DNA of 64,000 bases from Legionella lytica (GCF_023921225.1 NZ_CP071527.1:2260501-2324500); one strand, 5' to 3'; shown: positions 19,801 through 29,469, counted from the first letter of the stretch. The notes: a model not told the origin generated them from the sequence alone. Made by a program: numbers and translations.

Positions 19801-20639
19801 AATTGAGTCGCTCCATTGCTGATCTATTCAAAACGAATACCGTTCGCCCCGAACATCTTGAAATAATTCGCCATGGATATAATCAACTTAGAGAGAAAAT
19901 AACTCAATTCAATGGACAAGATTTAACGGGCTTTTTACGCATTGGCATATGTTTAGGGGAAAAACCTCAAGAAGAATTCATTCAGTGGCTGGCTACTCAA
20001 AAACAACTTACACGAGATGCACTCATTTCATTTAAAAAGCCTTTGGCAAAAATCTTAGTTTTTGATGATACAAACTTAGATGTATTTAAAGAGTGTATAG
20101 AGAAAATTCATCCTTATGAAAATCTTATTGGTAACTATGTGGAGTTTAATCATTGGTTTGCATGCATTAATGAAGTAAAAAACTGGGTTGCAAATAAAGA
20201 ATTTTCACCAGCACAATTAGAAATTATCAATGATCGATGCAACGTGCTCGCGGATAAATTCATAAAAGTCTCTATTGACGAATCGAGGTCATTTTTTTAT
20301 CGCACAGCGCATCCAAATAAACAGCAATGTAAGTTATTGAGGAGCTATGCTGAAGGAATTTCTGATATTCTAAAACAAGGAATTGTATCTCCTCCAGATA
20401 ACTTAATTGAGGGGTTTAATCAGAATTTGCTTGAGCTTGATCAACAAAACTTTAGCAATTCGGGATTAGAACAACATCAAGTAAATTTATTTAAAAAACT
20501 ACATAAACAATTACCCCAGCAAGAACTACGGCAGGAAGCAATAGACAGATTAGATGAAGAGCTGATACTTTTAAAACAAGCAATCTCAGAACCTAAACCA
20601 CAACCACAGGCTCAACAACCACAATTAGGCATGCTATAG
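16809..20639 (+). CDS. Large protein with SidE-type phosphodiesterase domain; candidate Dot/Icm effector
   Basis: A 1276-residue protein. Residues 200-400 resemble the all-helical phosphodiesterase (PDE) domain of the Legionella SidE family, which handles ADP-ribosylated ubiquitin. ARVYHGIEHVSRA (H227, H231), FHDSARE (H272, D273), WDHESAI (E287) and IIHDCDCLDIIRAR (H359) give a His-Glu-His order and spacing like SdeA H277-E340-H407. I saw no deubiquitinase or R-S-ExE ADP-ribosyltransferase motif. Residues 540-760 form a second, unrecognised conserved-looking block, and the rest is helical. The C-terminus is acidic then Pro/Gln-rich and ends LGML, compatible with an IcmSW/DotM-type signal. Secretion and the exact reaction are inference. 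Confidence 0.7.
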   Translation: MNNEYIEIYQEHKYHEQKDTIDALIETLERLKSDTEKQQSSWLHSILRGTKNGLLGFFKDALPKSNSPETLVLIEQIIANLTALKHSDTYQEEGETANTQLEFLAILGPASNALPESKLQELLNNVMFNEGSNYFSMRESSIIEPSPIEILSGEEEPYEEEQQWAVPYIEELLARKNLPQDIFYTEEKNQPRLENGIEEHVRWAFNNIYNYYYPYGAQEEALARVYHGIEHVSRAAVYAKVFANLYRKHGDLEAENLSEEDLKLIQIALIFHDSAREDENVDRWDHESAIFLYYYLTRVLGVEPQKARFLAEATANKDPSPEKGYFELFEHEDGEISWQFTQNENHSFPEKNIFQKIIHDCDCLDIIRARNQFDARYLDFYKEIASKAGNEIALEEMAEFIMEARGLIYTQGDSRIKLKLDVKKRYEHEDAYASITADLHADTSPIIFALHGRLLDKDELKESLFIDLSPFDKTAELSGNNLKAALREGQILVRGIATPSAKPKAKPHKEAYADATLAEKEIRKTMRSGLINVKRRKAEPIPQHNNPLRSVSILGYGSGVYPSAGMLIFNPDVASIRKISSEDFDSGRGSKKKLAHLQEKEYRQTASLLEQEYTGLIGKMKIGLFGRANTPTSNYPEILYDINHYDAIFYTNDPVIANEIAYDDPEPSHPFSPLLQAIYLQQQYEQQYESTKTAFILEHGETQGLALFLERFGANKTLPIYEYSGQNNRIQQVAPKELTEEHIIEMWLTMCSDFMKKQLRTLEESSLYAMSVDEIKLLSMYKYKENSLAKINQPADLNYPSELRDTISLAIEKEKERLIAEHEAELWEKLNNNELSVFSNEYFIPLNHSTELQALSTKKIKEELRNFIQSAQESSFTNDLIIENNAFRFVPINDLNELSPIKLSNNTLIKAYRLAKQFAFEEEAQQISRIACASVNALILEWCAPKDTFSRMDHLSKALNLRETLRLINADENTLAQVDQFLLDTLRDQMEQQANVFKLSRSIADLFKTNTVRPEHLEIIRHGYNQLREKITQFNGQDLTGFLRIGICLGEKPQEEFIQWLATQKQLTRDALISFKKPLAKILVFDDTNLDVFKECIEKIHPYENLIGNYVEFNHWFACINEVKNWVANKEFSPAQLEIINDRCNVLADKFIKVSIDESRSFFYRTAHPNKQQCKLLRSYAEGISDILKQGIVSPPDNLIEGFNQNLLELDQQNFSNSGLEQHQVNLFKKLHKQLPQQELRQEAIDRLDEELILLKQAISEPKPQPQAQQPQLGML

Positions 20640-20694
20640 ACAAAAAGGCAAAAGCGAAAGGACGACCCTAATTTAGGATAACTAACCTAACATT

Positions 20695-20757
20695 AAAACC
20701 GAACCTCCGCCTATGCTGAAAAAATGCTCGGCGATAGCTAATGATGTAATCGGTTTT
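20695..20757. terminator. Candidate bidirectional terminator
   Basis: AAAACCGA at 20695-20702 pairs with TCGGTTTT at 20750-20757 across a loop that has an inner CGCC/GGCG pairing. T-runs follow on both strands. It sits between the convergent 1276-residue gene and the cold-shock gene. Confidence 0.5.
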
Positions 20758-20761
20758 TTAC

Positions 20762-20983
20762 TTACTCTGCTTCAGTAATTAATGCAACGTCTTGAGCTTT
20801 TAAGCCTTTAGGCCCTTTATCAAGAACAAAGGTTACTGGATCGTTTTCGTGCAAAGTTTTAAAACCTACACCTTGTATATCTTTATAATGTACAAAAATG
20901 TCATCACCTTGCTGATTAATAATAAACCCAAATCCCTTTTTTTCATTAAACCATTTTACATGGCCTGTCTCTCTCTGTGACAT
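20762..20983 (-). CDS. Cold-shock-domain protein
   Basis: A 73-residue single cold-shock domain that binds single-stranded nucleic acid. RNP1 KGFGFI is at 16-21 and RNP2 IFVHY at 29-33; WFNEKKGFGFI is the family signature. It probably melts RNA structures or acts as an antiterminator. AAAGGGGAT precedes the ATG. The gene is divergent from pyrE with a 226-base shared upstream region. Which csp paralogue it is cannot be told from this sequence alone. Confidence 0.93.
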   Translation of the reverse strand: MSQRETGHVKWFNEKKGFGFIINQQGDDIFVHYKDIQGVGFKTLHENDPVTFVLDKGPKGLKAQDVALITEAE

Positions 20984-21148
20984 TAGTATCCCCTTTGTCT
21001 TTAAACTTTTTACTTATTTATGCTTATTGTCACGCAAGCCCAAGTGGTAAAAAGTTAACTCACTAAAGAGAACTGCGTTATAATAAACATTTACTCTGTA
21101 CTCGTAATTTCGTACAGCCAGATTAGCATAACAGTTTTTTAGGTATTG

Positions 21149-21178
21149 TTAAGATTTTTTTATTAAATTCAATATAAT
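21149..21178 (+). promoter_or_regulatory. Candidate sigma-70 promoter of pyrE
   Basis: A perfect -10 TATAAT at 21173-21178 stands 18 bases after a weak -35 TTAAGA at 21149-21154. Predicted initiation near 21185 would give a leader of about 25 bases before the pyrE ATG. Confidence 0.5.
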
Positions 21179-21209
21179 TAACCTCTTTTTGTGCCATTGG
21201 AAAACCACT

Positions 21210-21842
21210 ATGAATCATACAAAATCATCTTTTATAAAATTAGCGCTTGATTGCCAAGTTTTAAAATTTGGCGAGTTTACTTTAAAGTCGGGTAGAACAA
21301 GTCCGTACTTTTTTAATGCTGGATTATTCTATCAAGGCAGTGCACTTCGTCAGCTTGGTCAATTTTATGCCCAAACCTTATTAGAGCATAAGGCGGAATT
21401 CGAACATTTGTTTGGCCCTGCTTATAAAGGCTTACCTCTAGCCACTGCAACAGCCGTTGCCTTATCAGAATTAGGTAAAGAAACCACGGTGACCTTTAAT
21501 CGCAAAGAAGCGAAAGATCATGGTGAAGGAGGTAAATTAATTGGAGCGCCATTAACAGGCAATACCATTATTGTTGATGATGTAATCACCGCAGGAACCG
21601 CTTTTCGTGAATCTCAAGGATTAATTAAAGAACATGGTGGAAATCTCACTGGAGTAATCATCGCACTCGATCGTTGTGAACGCGGACTAACGCATGAATC
21701 TACCCTGTCTGAAATTAAAGCTCAGGGCATTCACGTCTACTCCATTATTAACTTGTTTGATTTGATTGATTATTTAAAAGAAGCCAATGAATTGGAACAA
21801 GTGAAGAAATTGGAAGAATATCAAAAAATTTATGGTTGTTAA
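21210..21842 (+). CDS. pyrE: Orotate phosphoribosyltransferase
   Basis: A 210-residue enzyme joining orotate and PRPP to form OMP in pyrimidine synthesis. The PRPP loop [11 protein letters not shown] is at 121-131 and the substrate regions [18 protein letters not shown] (19-36), GPAYKG and [13 protein letters not shown] are intact. The start is placed at the ATG at 21210; an upstream TTG at 21189 would add seven non-family residues and overlap the promoter region. It is followed by a strong palindrome and is probably its own transcript. Confidence 0.96.
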   Translation: MNHTKSSFIKLALDCQVLKFGEFTLKSGRTSPYFFNAGLFYQGSALRQLGQFYAQTLLEHKAEFEHLFGPAYKGLPLATATAVALSELGKETTVTFNRKEAKDHGEGGKLIGAPLTGNTIIVDDVITAGTAFRESQGLIKEHGGNLTGVIIALDRCERGLTHESTLSEIKAQGIHVYSIINLFDLIDYLKEANELEQVKKLEEYQKIYGC

Positions 21843-21879
21843 AAACCAAAATCTCGCCCGTATTTCTACCGCTTGCTTC

Positions 21880-21910
21880 GCGTATGTTGGGCGCATGGCC
21901 CAACATACGC
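21880..21910. repeat. Strong palindrome between pyrE and the his cluster
   Basis: GCGTATGTTGGG and CCCAACATACGC form perfect 12-base arms around a 7-base loop whose core reads GGGCGCATGGCCC. The core resembles the GGGCCCATGG elements at 45695 and 63239. It could terminate pyrE transcription, although no T-run follows. Confidence 0.6.
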
Positions 21911-22039
21911 ATCGTACTACACTCGCACGCAATGTCGGCCATCGGCCCAACCACCCATAACTTAACAACAGCGTCTCTTGACAGGCCATCAATTCTTCTC
22001 TAACATTGCAACAATGTTACACTACGTTAATACATTATT

Positions 22040-22336
22040 ATGAAAACACATACTACCATAAAACATTCTGCTCTTCCTGATTTAATGCATGCAATTAGTC
22101 TGCTGGAAAATAAAGAGGAAGCCCTACAATTTTTTACAGATCTATGCACACCTGCTGAATTAGAAGCAATGGCGGATCGTTGGCAGGTGGTTCCCCTTCT
22201 GCGACAAGGTATTCCCTATCGCACCATACATGAACAAACCGGGGTCAGTGTTACAACCATTACTCGAGTTGCACGCTGTTTAAGTTTTGGTACAGGCGGT
22301 TATGAACTAGTCGCGAATCGATCGGAGTTACTGTGA
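22040..22336 (+). CDS. YerC/TrpR-like regulator coupled to hisG
   Basis: A 98-residue protein of the TrpR superfamily, YerC/YecD branch. FFTDLCTPAELEAMADRWQVVPLL and the helix-turn-helix TIHEQTGVSVTTITRVARCL match TrpR architecture. Its last codon overlaps the GTG start of hisG (GTGA), so the two are co-translated. That coupling suggests an amino-acid-responsive repressor of the his operon, but the ligand and operator are inferred. There is no trp gene nearby, so it should not be named trpR. Confidence 0.82.
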   Translation: MKTHTTIKHSALPDLMHAISLLENKEEALQFFTDLCTPAELEAMADRWQVVPLLRQGIPYRTIHEQTGVSVTTITRVARCLSFGTGGYELVANRSELL

Positions 22337-23214
22337 AAAATCGTTTACGTTTAGCATTACAAAAAAAGGGGCGCTTATCGGAAGAATCGCTGAATCTGTT
22401 ACAACGTTGTGGCTTAAAGTTTCGTATCAAGCCCAATGCCCTACTCACTCATGTAGATAATTTTCCTATTGATTTGTTATTCGTCCGTGATGATGACATT
22501 CCAACTCTGGTTTTTGATGGACTTTGCGATGGTGGAATTGTTGGGGAAAATGTCTTATTTGAATCCTCACTAGCGAATCCAGGCAAATCATTTAAAACAA
22601 CCGCAAAACTAGGAAGTTGTACCTGCCGCTTATCGCTTGCTGTCCCTGAAGTTTTTGACTATCAAGGCCCAGGCAGTTTAGAAGGTAAACGAATTGCAAC
22701 CAGTTATCCAAACCTCCTGAATCAATACTTACAGGAACGAAAAATTTGTGCCGAAATTCTGGTTTTGTCAGGCTCTATTGAAGTAGCTCCACGCATGAGC
22801 ATGGCCGATGTCATTTGCGATTTGGTCTCCAGTGGACAAACCCTAGAAGACAATAAGCTTTATGAAGTAGATACACTACTCCAAAGCCAGGCTGTCTTAA
22901 TCCAAAGCGAGCTCGATTGCCCGCCCCAATTTCAAGATTTATTTGACATGCTGGCTCGCCGTATTCAATCCGTGCAACAAGCGCAAGAACGCAAATACAT
23001 TGTCTTTCATGCACCTAAATCCGCTCTAGAGCGCATCGCAGAAAAATTACCCGGTGCTGAATCACCAACGATTCTCCCCTTACCAGGTAGCCAAGATAAG
23101 GTAGCGGTGCATGTCGTTTCCAGTGAACGAGTCTTTTGGAATACCCTGGAAACCATCCAAGAATTAGGAGCCAGTTCCATTCTGGTTTTACCAATAGAAA
23201 AGATGTTGGAGTAA
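22333..23214 (+). CDS. hisG: ATP phosphoribosyltransferase, long form
   Basis: A 293-residue enzyme that condenses ATP with PRPP in the first step of histidine synthesis. RLALQKKGRLSEES is the N-terminal motif, LCDGGIVGENVLFE and ADVICDLVSSGQTLEDNKL the PRPP-binding region. The C-terminal 80 residues form the ACT-like regulatory domain of the long form, so no hisZ is needed. It uses a GTG start overlapping the upstream regulator. Histidine feedback inhibition is expected from the family. Confidence 0.95.
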   Translation: MKNRLRLALQKKGRLSEESLNLLQRCGLKFRIKPNALLTHVDNFPIDLLFVRDDDIPTLVFDGLCDGGIVGENVLFESSLANPGKSFKTTAKLGSCTCRLSLAVPEVFDYQGPGSLEGKRIATSYPNLLNQYLQERKICAEILVLSGSIEVAPRMSMADVICDLVSSGQTLEDNKLYEVDTLLQSQAVLIQSELDCPPQFQDLFDMLARRIQSVQQAQERKYIVFHAPKSALERIAEKLPGAESPTILPLPGSQDKVAVHVVSSERVFWNTLETIQELGASSILVLPIEKMLE

Positions 23215-23216
23215 CG

Positions 23217-24515
23217 ATGATGTTAACAATTACAAACTGGGAATCGCTTTCTGAGACAGGAAAAAAATTAGTTTTATCACGCCCCACACAGGCCACAAGT
23301 GCTAAAAATGGGGTTTTAGACATCTTGAAACAAGTACAAACCTTTGGTGACAAAACACTTATTGAATTAACCCAAAAATTTGATGGAATTGCATTGGATA
23401 AGCTACAAGTACCTATGGAACAAATTCAGTATGCTCGGGTAAGTCAATCCGCTTTAACAGCATTAAATACAGCCATCGAAACTATTACTCGCTACCACCA
23501 ATCTCTTTTACCTGAGAGCAAAAGCATTAGCACCACAAATGGAGTAAACATCCAAACGGTCTATCGCCCCATTCAACGTGTTGGCTTATATGTTCCCGGG
23601 GGAAATAAAACACCGCTCGTTTCTTCCTTACTAATGCAAGCCGTACCGGCATTAGTCGCAGGATGCCCAATTAAAGTATTTTGTACTCCTCCAGATGCAA
23701 ACGGCAGTATCAATGAACACTTACTAGTCGCAGCACGCTTATGTGGTATAGATACTATCTACACCTTAGGGGGAGCCCAAGCGATTGCTGCCATGGCTTA
23801 TGGGACTGAAAGCGTTATCAAAGTTGATAAAATTTTTGGTCCTGGAAACCGTTACGTTACTGAAGCCAAAACTTTAGTTGCCAGCGATCCTGCAGGAGCC
23901 GCAATCGACATGCCTGCCGGACCATCAGAAGTAATGATTATTGCAGATAATGCAGCAAATCCTGCCTTTATTGCGGCGGATCTATTAGCCCAAGCAGAAC
24001 ATGGCATTGATTCTCAAGTCATCTTAATTTGTGAGAGCGAGCTTCTAGCCCAACAGGTGAATCAACAATTAGAAGTGCAACTTAACACCTTAACACGTAC
24101 ACAAATTATTAAAGAATCATTGGTGAATAGCTTCATCATTTTATGTAAGCAACGGGATGAGCAACTTCGTATTATTAATAGCTATGCACCAGAACACTTA
24201 ATTATTAACCGCCAGGATGCTGACACTTGGGTCGAGCAAATCAATGCAGCAGGCACAGTATTCCTAGGCTCATGGGCGGCAGAAACTTTAGGCGATTACG
24301 TAACTGGCTCCAATCACGTATTACCTACAAATGGTTTTGCTAGAAATCATAATGGCCTTAGTACCGCAGATTTTTTAACTCGTTTTAGCGTGCAAACAAT
24401 TGACCAGGAAGGCATTAAAAATTTGGGAGCAGCCGCAATTACCTTAGCACAAATTGAAGGATTAAGCGCACACGCGAATGCAGTAGAAATTAGGCTTAAT
24501 TCCCTGGAGGTTTAA
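23217..24515 (+). CDS. hisD: Histidinol dehydrogenase
   Basis: A 432-residue zinc enzyme that oxidises histidinol to histidine in two NAD-dependent steps. RVGLYVPGGNKTPLVSSLLMQA, GGAQAIAAMAYGTE, DKIFGPGNRYVTEAK and DMPAGPSEVM are conserved, as is AEHGIDSQVILI. An in-frame extension back to 23136 lies within hisG and is rejected; the start is the ATG at 23217 (or 23220), 3-6 bases after the hisG stop with GGAG upstream. Confidence 0.96.
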   Translation: MMLTITNWESLSETGKKLVLSRPTQATSAKNGVLDILKQVQTFGDKTLIELTQKFDGIALDKLQVPMEQIQYARVSQSALTALNTAIETITRYHQSLLPESKSISTTNGVNIQTVYRPIQRVGLYVPGGNKTPLVSSLLMQAVPALVAGCPIKVFCTPPDANGSINEHLLVAARLCGIDTIYTLGGAQAIAAMAYGTESVIKVDKIFGPGNRYVTEAKTLVASDPAGAAIDMPAGPSEVMIIADNAANPAFIAADLLAQAEHGIDSQVILICESELLAQQVNQQLEVQLNTLTRTQIIKESLVNSFIILCKQRDEQLRIINSYAPEHLIINRQDADTWVEQINAAGTVFLGSWAAETLGDYVTGSNHVLPTNGFARNHNGLSTADFLTRFSVQTIDQEGIKNLGAAAITLAQIEGLSAHANAVEIRLNSLEV

Positions 24516-25586
24516 ATGTCCATACTTAATTTAATACGACCGGAGCTATTGGAAATTCCGACATACATTGCTGGCTCCGAGCAAATAAAAAATAGACTGC
24601 ACGCTAATGAATTACCATGGTCATCAATCAATGCAGATTCTATTGATTTGAATTTTTATCCTGAAGCCGAGTATAAAACACAGCTGCAAGAGCAATTAGC
24701 TCAACTCTATCAAATAGAATCGGATCAATTAGTATTAACTCGGGGCTCTGATGATGGTATTGATCTGCTGGTACGTTTATTTTTAAACGCAGGACAAGAT
24801 GCATTCATGCAATTTCCCCCAACTTTTTCTATGTATGAATTTTATGTGCAATTACAGCAAGCACAAATAATTCAGTGCCCTTTAGATCCTGCAAATAATT
24901 TTGCATTGGACCTCGAGCAAATTAACCGTTGTTGGCAAGAAAATTGCAAAATGATCATGCTGTGTAGTCCCAATAACCCGACTGCGAACGCCATTGATTT
25001 AAAACTCATTGCCAAATTGTGCCAGCAATACAAAAATCGCTCAGTTATTGTCGTCGATGAGGCCTATATTGAGTTCGCTAATCGTCAAAGTGCTACCTCT
25101 TTGATTGCGCAATTTGATAATTTAATTGTGTTGCGCACCTTATCTAAAGCATACGGTTTAGCTGCTTTGCGCCTAGGAATCGTCATTGCACAATCGCAGG
25201 TCATTCACGCCTTAAACAAGATTATGGCACCCTACCCATTATCCAGCGTGGTGATGCGCCTAGCACAGCAAGCACTCAGCAATGATGCTTGGTTTACTAC
25301 AGCAATCGAACGCATTAAAAAAGCACGATTGAAACTCAGTGCTGATTTAGCGGCAAATTCGCTGATTGAAAAAGTTTACCCATCAGAAACCAATTTTATT
25401 CTGGTGAAAACAGCTTATGCCAAGGAGTTAGTTAATTGGTTAAATCAACAAGGCATCACCATTAGAGGCTTCACAGCCAATTCAGTTTTACATAATCACT
25501 TACGTATTACTGTGGGTGATGAGCAACAAAATCTGCTCCTAATAACTGCTTTATCTTCATTTAAAAATAGAATTTCGGGGTTGTAA
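24516..25586 (+). CDS. hisC: Histidinol-phosphate aminotransferase
   Basis: A 356-residue PLP enzyme that transaminates imidazole-acetol phosphate to histidinol phosphate. The PLP lysine lies in [14 protein letters not shown], with CSPNNPTAN and VDEAYIEFA as the cofactor-binding motifs. It starts immediately after the hisD stop without a gap, so it depends on coupled translation. Length matches the family. Confidence 0.96.
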   Translation: MSILNLIRPELLEIPTYIAGSEQIKNRLHANELPWSSINADSIDLNFYPEAEYKTQLQEQLAQLYQIESDQLVLTRGSDDGIDLLVRLFLNAGQDAFMQFPPTFSMYEFYVQLQQAQIIQCPLDPANNFALDLEQINRCWQENCKMIMLCSPNNPTANAIDLKLIAKLCQQYKNRSVIVVDEAYIEFANRQSATSLIAQFDNLIVLRTLSKAYGLAALRLGIVIAQSQVIHALNKIMAPYPLSSVVMRLAQQALSNDAWFTTAIERIKKARLKLSADLAANSLIEKVYPSETNFILVKTAYAKELVNWLNQQGITIRGFTANSVLHNHLRITVGDEQQNLLLITALSSFKNRISGL

Positions 25587-25587
25587 C

Positions 25588-26646
25588 ATGCAAAAAATAT
25601 TATTTATTGATCGTGACGGTACCTTAATTGAAGAACCATTTGATTACCAAGTGGATTCATTAGATAAAATTAAATTAACCCCTGGGGTAATCCCAGCACT
25701 TCTGCAATTAAAAGAAGCAGGATTTCGTTTCATCATGGTCAGCAATCAAAATGGAATTGGTACAAACTCATTTCCTGAAGAGGATTTTAGTATTTGCCAC
25801 GAATTTACCTTGGATTTGTTTTCATCTCAGGGAATATTCTTTGACAGTATTTTTGTTTGCCCGCACATGCCAGAAGATAATTGCCTCTGTCGTAAGCCAA
25901 AAACCGGCTTGCTCGACCAATTTATGAAAGAAACCGCGATTAGTCTGCCGTTCTCATGGGTTATTGGCGATCGCGATACAGACCGCGAATTAGCGGGTAA
26001 TTTAGGTATTAAATTTTTACCGGTTTCTGAAGAACATGGCTGGACGCAAATTACACAAGCAATTTTAAATCAAAGGCGTTCTGCAACGATACAAAGAAAA
26101 ACCAAGGAAACCGAGATCAGCTTAACGGTAGTCTTAGACGAAGATCAAAAAGGCTCCATTGCAACGCCACTGCCCTTTTTTAACCACATGCTAGAACAAA
26201 TCGCCAAACACGGTGGATTTAATCTGGCCGTAGAAGCTATAGGCGATATTGAAGTCGATGATCACCATTTAATAGAGGATACAGCGATTGCTTTAGGGGA
26301 AGCATTAAAAGAGGCATTAGCTGACAAATGGGGCATTAATCGCTATGGCTTTACCCTGCCGATGGACGAGTCACTCGCCTCCATTGCCATAGATATTAGT
26401 GGGCGCGGCTTTTGTGATTTTAAAGCTGAATTTACGCGCGAATTTGTTGGCGGAATGGCAACTGAAATGGTGCCCCATTTCTTTCAGTCCCTCGCTTGTG
26501 CGCTAGGAGCTACAATACACCTGGAAGTCAATGGTAAAAACCACCACCACATGATTGAAGCCTGCTTTAAATCATTAGGAAGAGCATTGCGGCAAGCGTG
26601 CACGAAAACAAATAATTCCATGCCATCCACCAAGGGGATTTTATGA
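25588..26646 (+). CDS. hisB: Bifunctional histidinol-phosphatase / imidazoleglycerol-phosphate dehydratase
   Basis: A 352-residue fusion of two steps of the pathway. The N-terminal HAD phosphatase (about 1-165) shows [10 protein letters not shown] with the nucleophile Asp, SNQNGIGT, the zinc-binding [15 protein letters not shown] and GDRDTDREL. The C-terminal dehydratase (about 170-352) has [32 protein letters not shown] and [14 protein letters not shown], with its manganese histidines. This fused arrangement is typical of gammaproteobacteria. It overlaps hisH by four bases. Confidence 0.97.
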   Translation: MQKILFIDRDGTLIEEPFDYQVDSLDKIKLTPGVIPALLQLKEAGFRFIMVSNQNGIGTNSFPEEDFSICHEFTLDLFSSQGIFFDSIFVCPHMPEDNCLCRKPKTGLLDQFMKETAISLPFSWVIGDRDTDRELAGNLGIKFLPVSEEHGWTQITQAILNQRRSATIQRKTKETEISLTVVLDEDQKGSIATPLPFFNHMLEQIAKHGGFNLAVEAIGDIEVDDHHLIEDTAIALGEALKEALADKWGINRYGFTLPMDESLASIAIDISGRGFCDFKAEFTREFVGGMATEMVPHFFQSLACALGATIHLEVNGKNHHHMIEACFKSLGRALRQACTKTNNSMPSTKGIL

Positions 26647-27239
26647 TTGCGGTAATTGATGTCAGCGGCAATAACCTGGCCTCTCTCGGAAATGCTTTAA
26701 GTAGATTGGGATTTGATTATGTATTAACCCATGATGCCCAACAAATCCGTAATGCCAGCCATGTGATTCTTCCAGGAGTGGGTACTGCAAATTATGGCAT
26801 GAACTCCTTGCAAAGACATGACTTGGTAGAGGTACTCAAATCATTAACCCAACCACTGCTAGGGATTTGCCTAGGCATGCAATTATTATTGGATTTCAGT
26901 GAAGAAGCTGGAGTTAAGTGTTTGGGTTTAATTCCCGGCAGAGTAAAGCGTTTAGTGCAAAAAAATGACTTTCCTGTACCACACATGGGGTGGAATCAAC
27001 TGCAATGGTGCCAAGATTCACCATTGCAACGTGACTTAAGTAAACAAGCTTACGTCTATTTTGTTCACAGTTATGCCCTATGTAGCTCAGAATATGCCAT
27101 AGCTCACTGTGAATACAGTGAGCCATTTACCGCCATTGTTAATAAAGATAACGTTTGGGGAATGCAATTTCATCCCGAAAAATCGGCCCAAACGGGAATG
27201 ATCTTGCTTAAAAACTTTTTAGAACTGGAGGCTGTATGA
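26643..27239 (+). CDS. hisH: Imidazole glycerol phosphate synthase, glutaminase subunit
   Basis: A 198-residue class I glutamine amidotransferase that supplies ammonia to HisF. The catalytic Cys is in [11 protein letters not shown] and the His-Glu pair in [24 protein letters not shown] is the oxyanion region. It overlaps both hisB (ATGA) and hisA, showing tight coupling. It acts as a heterodimer with the product of hisF. Confidence 0.96.
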   Translation: MIAVIDVSGNNLASLGNALSRLGFDYVLTHDAQQIRNASHVILPGVGTANYGMNSLQRHDLVEVLKSLTQPLLGICLGMQLLLDFSEEAGVKCLGLIPGRVKRLVQKNDFPVPHMGWNQLQWCQDSPLQRDLSKQAYVYFVHSYALCSSEYAIAHCEYSEPFTAIVNKDNVWGMQFHPEKSAQTGMILLKNFLELEAV

Positions 27240-27970
27240 TTCTTATTCCAGCAATTGATTTACAAAATGGCCGTTGTGTACGTCTCAAACAAGGACAATT
27301 TGATCAGGTGACTTCATTTGATGTATCACCTGTTGATCGCGCTGCATATTTTGCTCAATTAGGAGCCAAGCGCTTACACGTTGTTGATTTAGATGGCGCT
27401 CAAACGGGCAGTATGCAGCAACTTCCCTTAGTTTGCGCTATGCAAAATACAGGAGTTAGAGTTCAAGCAGGTGGTGGAATTCGCTCTTTAGAACAAGCAC
27501 GAGCCTGTTATGCTGCTGGTATTTCTAACTTAGTGCTAGGTAGTATTGCTTTAACAAACTGCAATCTCACCACTGAAATTAGTACTGAAATTGGTCCTGA
27601 AAATATTATTCTGGCCTTAGATGTCCGGATTACCAATGGTGTACCAATTCCTGCGACCCATGGCTGGAAAGAAGCGTCAAACAACAATTTGTGGGATGTT
27701 GTCGCTTACTACCAACAACTAGGTATCCAACAAATTCTATGCACAGACATCGCCTGTGATGGCATGATGCAAGGGCCAAGTTTCCAGCTCTATAAAGAAG
27801 CCGTAGAACGTTTTCCGAATATAGCTTGGCAAGCCTCAGGTGGTATTCGTAATCAAGAGGATCTCGCCACTTTAGATAAGTTAGGTATCGCAGGCGCAAT
27901 ATTAGGCTTGTCCTTATATCAAGGTACCATTGATTTAGCCCAGAGCCTCCAGGAGTACGAATTATGTTAA
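27236..27970 (+). CDS. hisA: ProFAR isomerase HisA
   Basis: A 244-residue TIM-barrel isomerase converting ProFAR to PRFAR. Phosphate-binding half-barrel motifs are [13 protein letters not shown] and [32 protein letters not shown] is the conserved start, and Asp8 of IDLQNG plus Asp in [12 protein letters not shown] are the catalytic acids. It overlaps hisH by 4 and hisF by 7 bases. Confidence 0.96.
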   Translation: MILIPAIDLQNGRCVRLKQGQFDQVTSFDVSPVDRAAYFAQLGAKRLHVVDLDGAQTGSMQQLPLVCAMQNTGVRVQAGGGIRSLEQARACYAAGISNLVLGSIALTNCNLTTEISTEIGPENIILALDVRITNGVPIPATHGWKEASNNNLWDVVAYYQQLGIQQILCTDIACDGMMQGPSFQLYKEAVERFPNIAWQASGGIRNQEDLATLDKLGIAGAILGLSLYQGTIDLAQSLQEYELC

Positions 27971-28731
27971 CCAAACGAATTATTCCCTGCCTTGATGTGC
28001 GCGATAACCAAGTGGTTAAAGGCGTAAAATTTCGTAATCACCGCATTATTGGTGATATCTTGGAATTAGCCACCTACTATTCTGAAGCCGGAGCAGATGA
28101 GCTCGTGTTTTACGATATTACTGCCAGCGCAGAACAACGGGCTGTTTGCCCAACCTGGGTGAACCAGGTTGCCGCAACAATTAATATTCCATTTACCGTT
28201 GCCGGTGGAATTCGTTCATGTAATCAGGCAAAATCCATTTTAAATGCTGGAGCAGATAAAGTATCAATTAACAGCCCTGCGTTAGAAAGCCCTGATTTAA
28301 TTAATGAGTTAAGTCGACAATTTGGTGCTCAATGCATTGTTGTTGGTATTGATAGTCAATGGATTGAAGATGATTATTATGTTTACCAATACACTGGCGA
28401 TGAGGGCAAAACATTGAACTCGAAACGCAAAACCCGCGAGTGGATAGAGGAAGTGCAAAAGCGTGGAGCAGGAGAAATTGTATTAAATTGCATGCAATCC
28501 GATGGAGTACGCTCTGGTTATGATATAGAGCAATTACGCGAAATGCGTTCTTTATGCCAGGTCCCTCTCATTGCTTCTGGAGGTGCAGGCGCTCTAGAAC
28601 ATTTCACCGAGGTATTTATACAATCAGAAGTTAGTGGCGCTTTAGCTGCCAGTATTTTTCATGACAAAACACACACCATTAATGAAGTTAAATCAGCACT
28701 TAAGCAACGAAATATTGAGGTAAGATTATGA
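27964..28731 (+). CDS. hisF: Imidazole glycerol phosphate synthase, cyclase subunit
   Basis: A 255-residue TIM-barrel cyclase that uses ammonia from HisH to make imidazoleglycerol phosphate and [24 protein letters not shown] contains the catalytic Asp; FTVAGGIRS and [13 protein letters not shown] bind phosphates, and [15 protein letters not shown] carries the second Asp. It overlaps hisIE by the ATGA motif. Confidence 0.97.
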   Translation: MLTKRIIPCLDVRDNQVVKGVKFRNHRIIGDILELATYYSEAGADELVFYDITASAEQRAVCPTWVNQVAATINIPFTVAGGIRSCNQAKSILNAGADKVSINSPALESPDLINELSRQFGAQCIVVGIDSQWIEDDYYVYQYTGDEGKTLNSKRKTREWIEEVQKRGAGEIVLNCMQSDGVRSGYDIEQLREMRSLCQVPLIASGGAGALEHFTEVFIQSEVSGALAASIFHDKTHTINEVKSALKQRNIEVRL

Positions 28732-29351
28732 ATCAATTGGAAATTAGCGCCCTAGATTGGCAAAAAATGAATGGTTTATTACCTGCAATTATCCAAAATG
28801 CGGAAACAGGTACAGTGTTGATGCTCGGCTACATGAGTGAAGAAGCATTAATTGCTACCATCACAACAGGCCAACTTACGCTATATAGCCGAAGTCGCAA
28901 ACGATTGTGGCGTAAAGGTGAAACTTCAGGCAACACCATGTCCGTCCAACAAATTAGTACGGACTGTGACAGTGACAGCCTATTAATCTTGGTACTGCCC
29001 AAAGGCCCAGCCTGCCATTTAGGTTTTAACAGTTGCTATCAACCCGACTGCAACAGTGCATTGAGTTTTATGGGCGATTTAGTTGATATCATTAATGAGC
29101 GTGCAGAGATGCAAGATGAAAATAGCTATACCGCAAAATTGTTAGATTCGGGTATTAGCCGCTGTGCACAAAAAGTTGGTGAAGAAGCAGTTGAAACTGT
29201 GATAGCTGCCGTGAACCAGGATAATGAAGAGTTTATTAATGAAAGTGCGGACCTAATATTCCATTTGTTGGTTCTTTTAAAAGCCAGTGAGTTGAGTTTT
29301 TATGATGTTTTAGAATGTTTAAAAAATCGAGATAGGACTGTTCATACCTAA
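28728..29351 (+). CDS. hisIE: Bifunctional phosphoribosyl-AMP cyclohydrolase / PRATP pyrophosphohydrolase
   Basis: A 207-residue fusion. Residues 1-115 are the HisI cyclohydrolase: [28 protein letters not shown] and the zinc/magnesium site in [13 protein letters not shown]. Residues 120-207 are the HisE pyrophosphohydrolase: [28 protein letters not shown] with the acidic metal residues. It is the last gene of the his operon and is followed by a strong palindrome before the convergent methyltransferase gene. Confidence 0.96.
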   Translation: MNQLEISALDWQKMNGLLPAIIQNAETGTVLMLGYMSEEALIATITTGQLTLYSRSRKRLWRKGETSGNTMSVQQISTDCDSDSLLILVLPKGPACHLGFNSCYQPDCNSALSFMGDLVDIINERAEMQDENSYTAKLLDSGISRCAQKVGEEAVETVIAAVNQDNEEFINESADLIFHLLVLLKASELSFYDVLECLKNRDRTVHT

Positions 29352-29432
29352 TATCTCTCAGCTGTGTACTTTTTATTGCTTAAGAAAAACCTTTTTCTGA
29401 TCTTGACTCACAATATTAGACACTAGGAGTCA

Positions 29433-29464
29433 TAGCCCGTATTACGCTGCGCTAATACGGGCTA
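29433..29464. terminator. Palindrome between convergent hisIE and rlmI-like gene
   Basis: TAGCCCGTATTA and TAATACGGGCTA form perfect 12-base arms around CGCTGCGC. It ends 6 bases from the stop of the minus-strand gene. Its position between two convergent genes suggests a bidirectional terminator, though T-runs are absent; it may also be a dispersed repeat. Confidence 0.55.
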
Positions 29465-29469
29465 CAACT

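Noticed and set aside
23136..23216. Longer hisD start within hisG
   Set aside because: The added residues are a shifted reading of the hisG 3' end and do not fit the HisD family.
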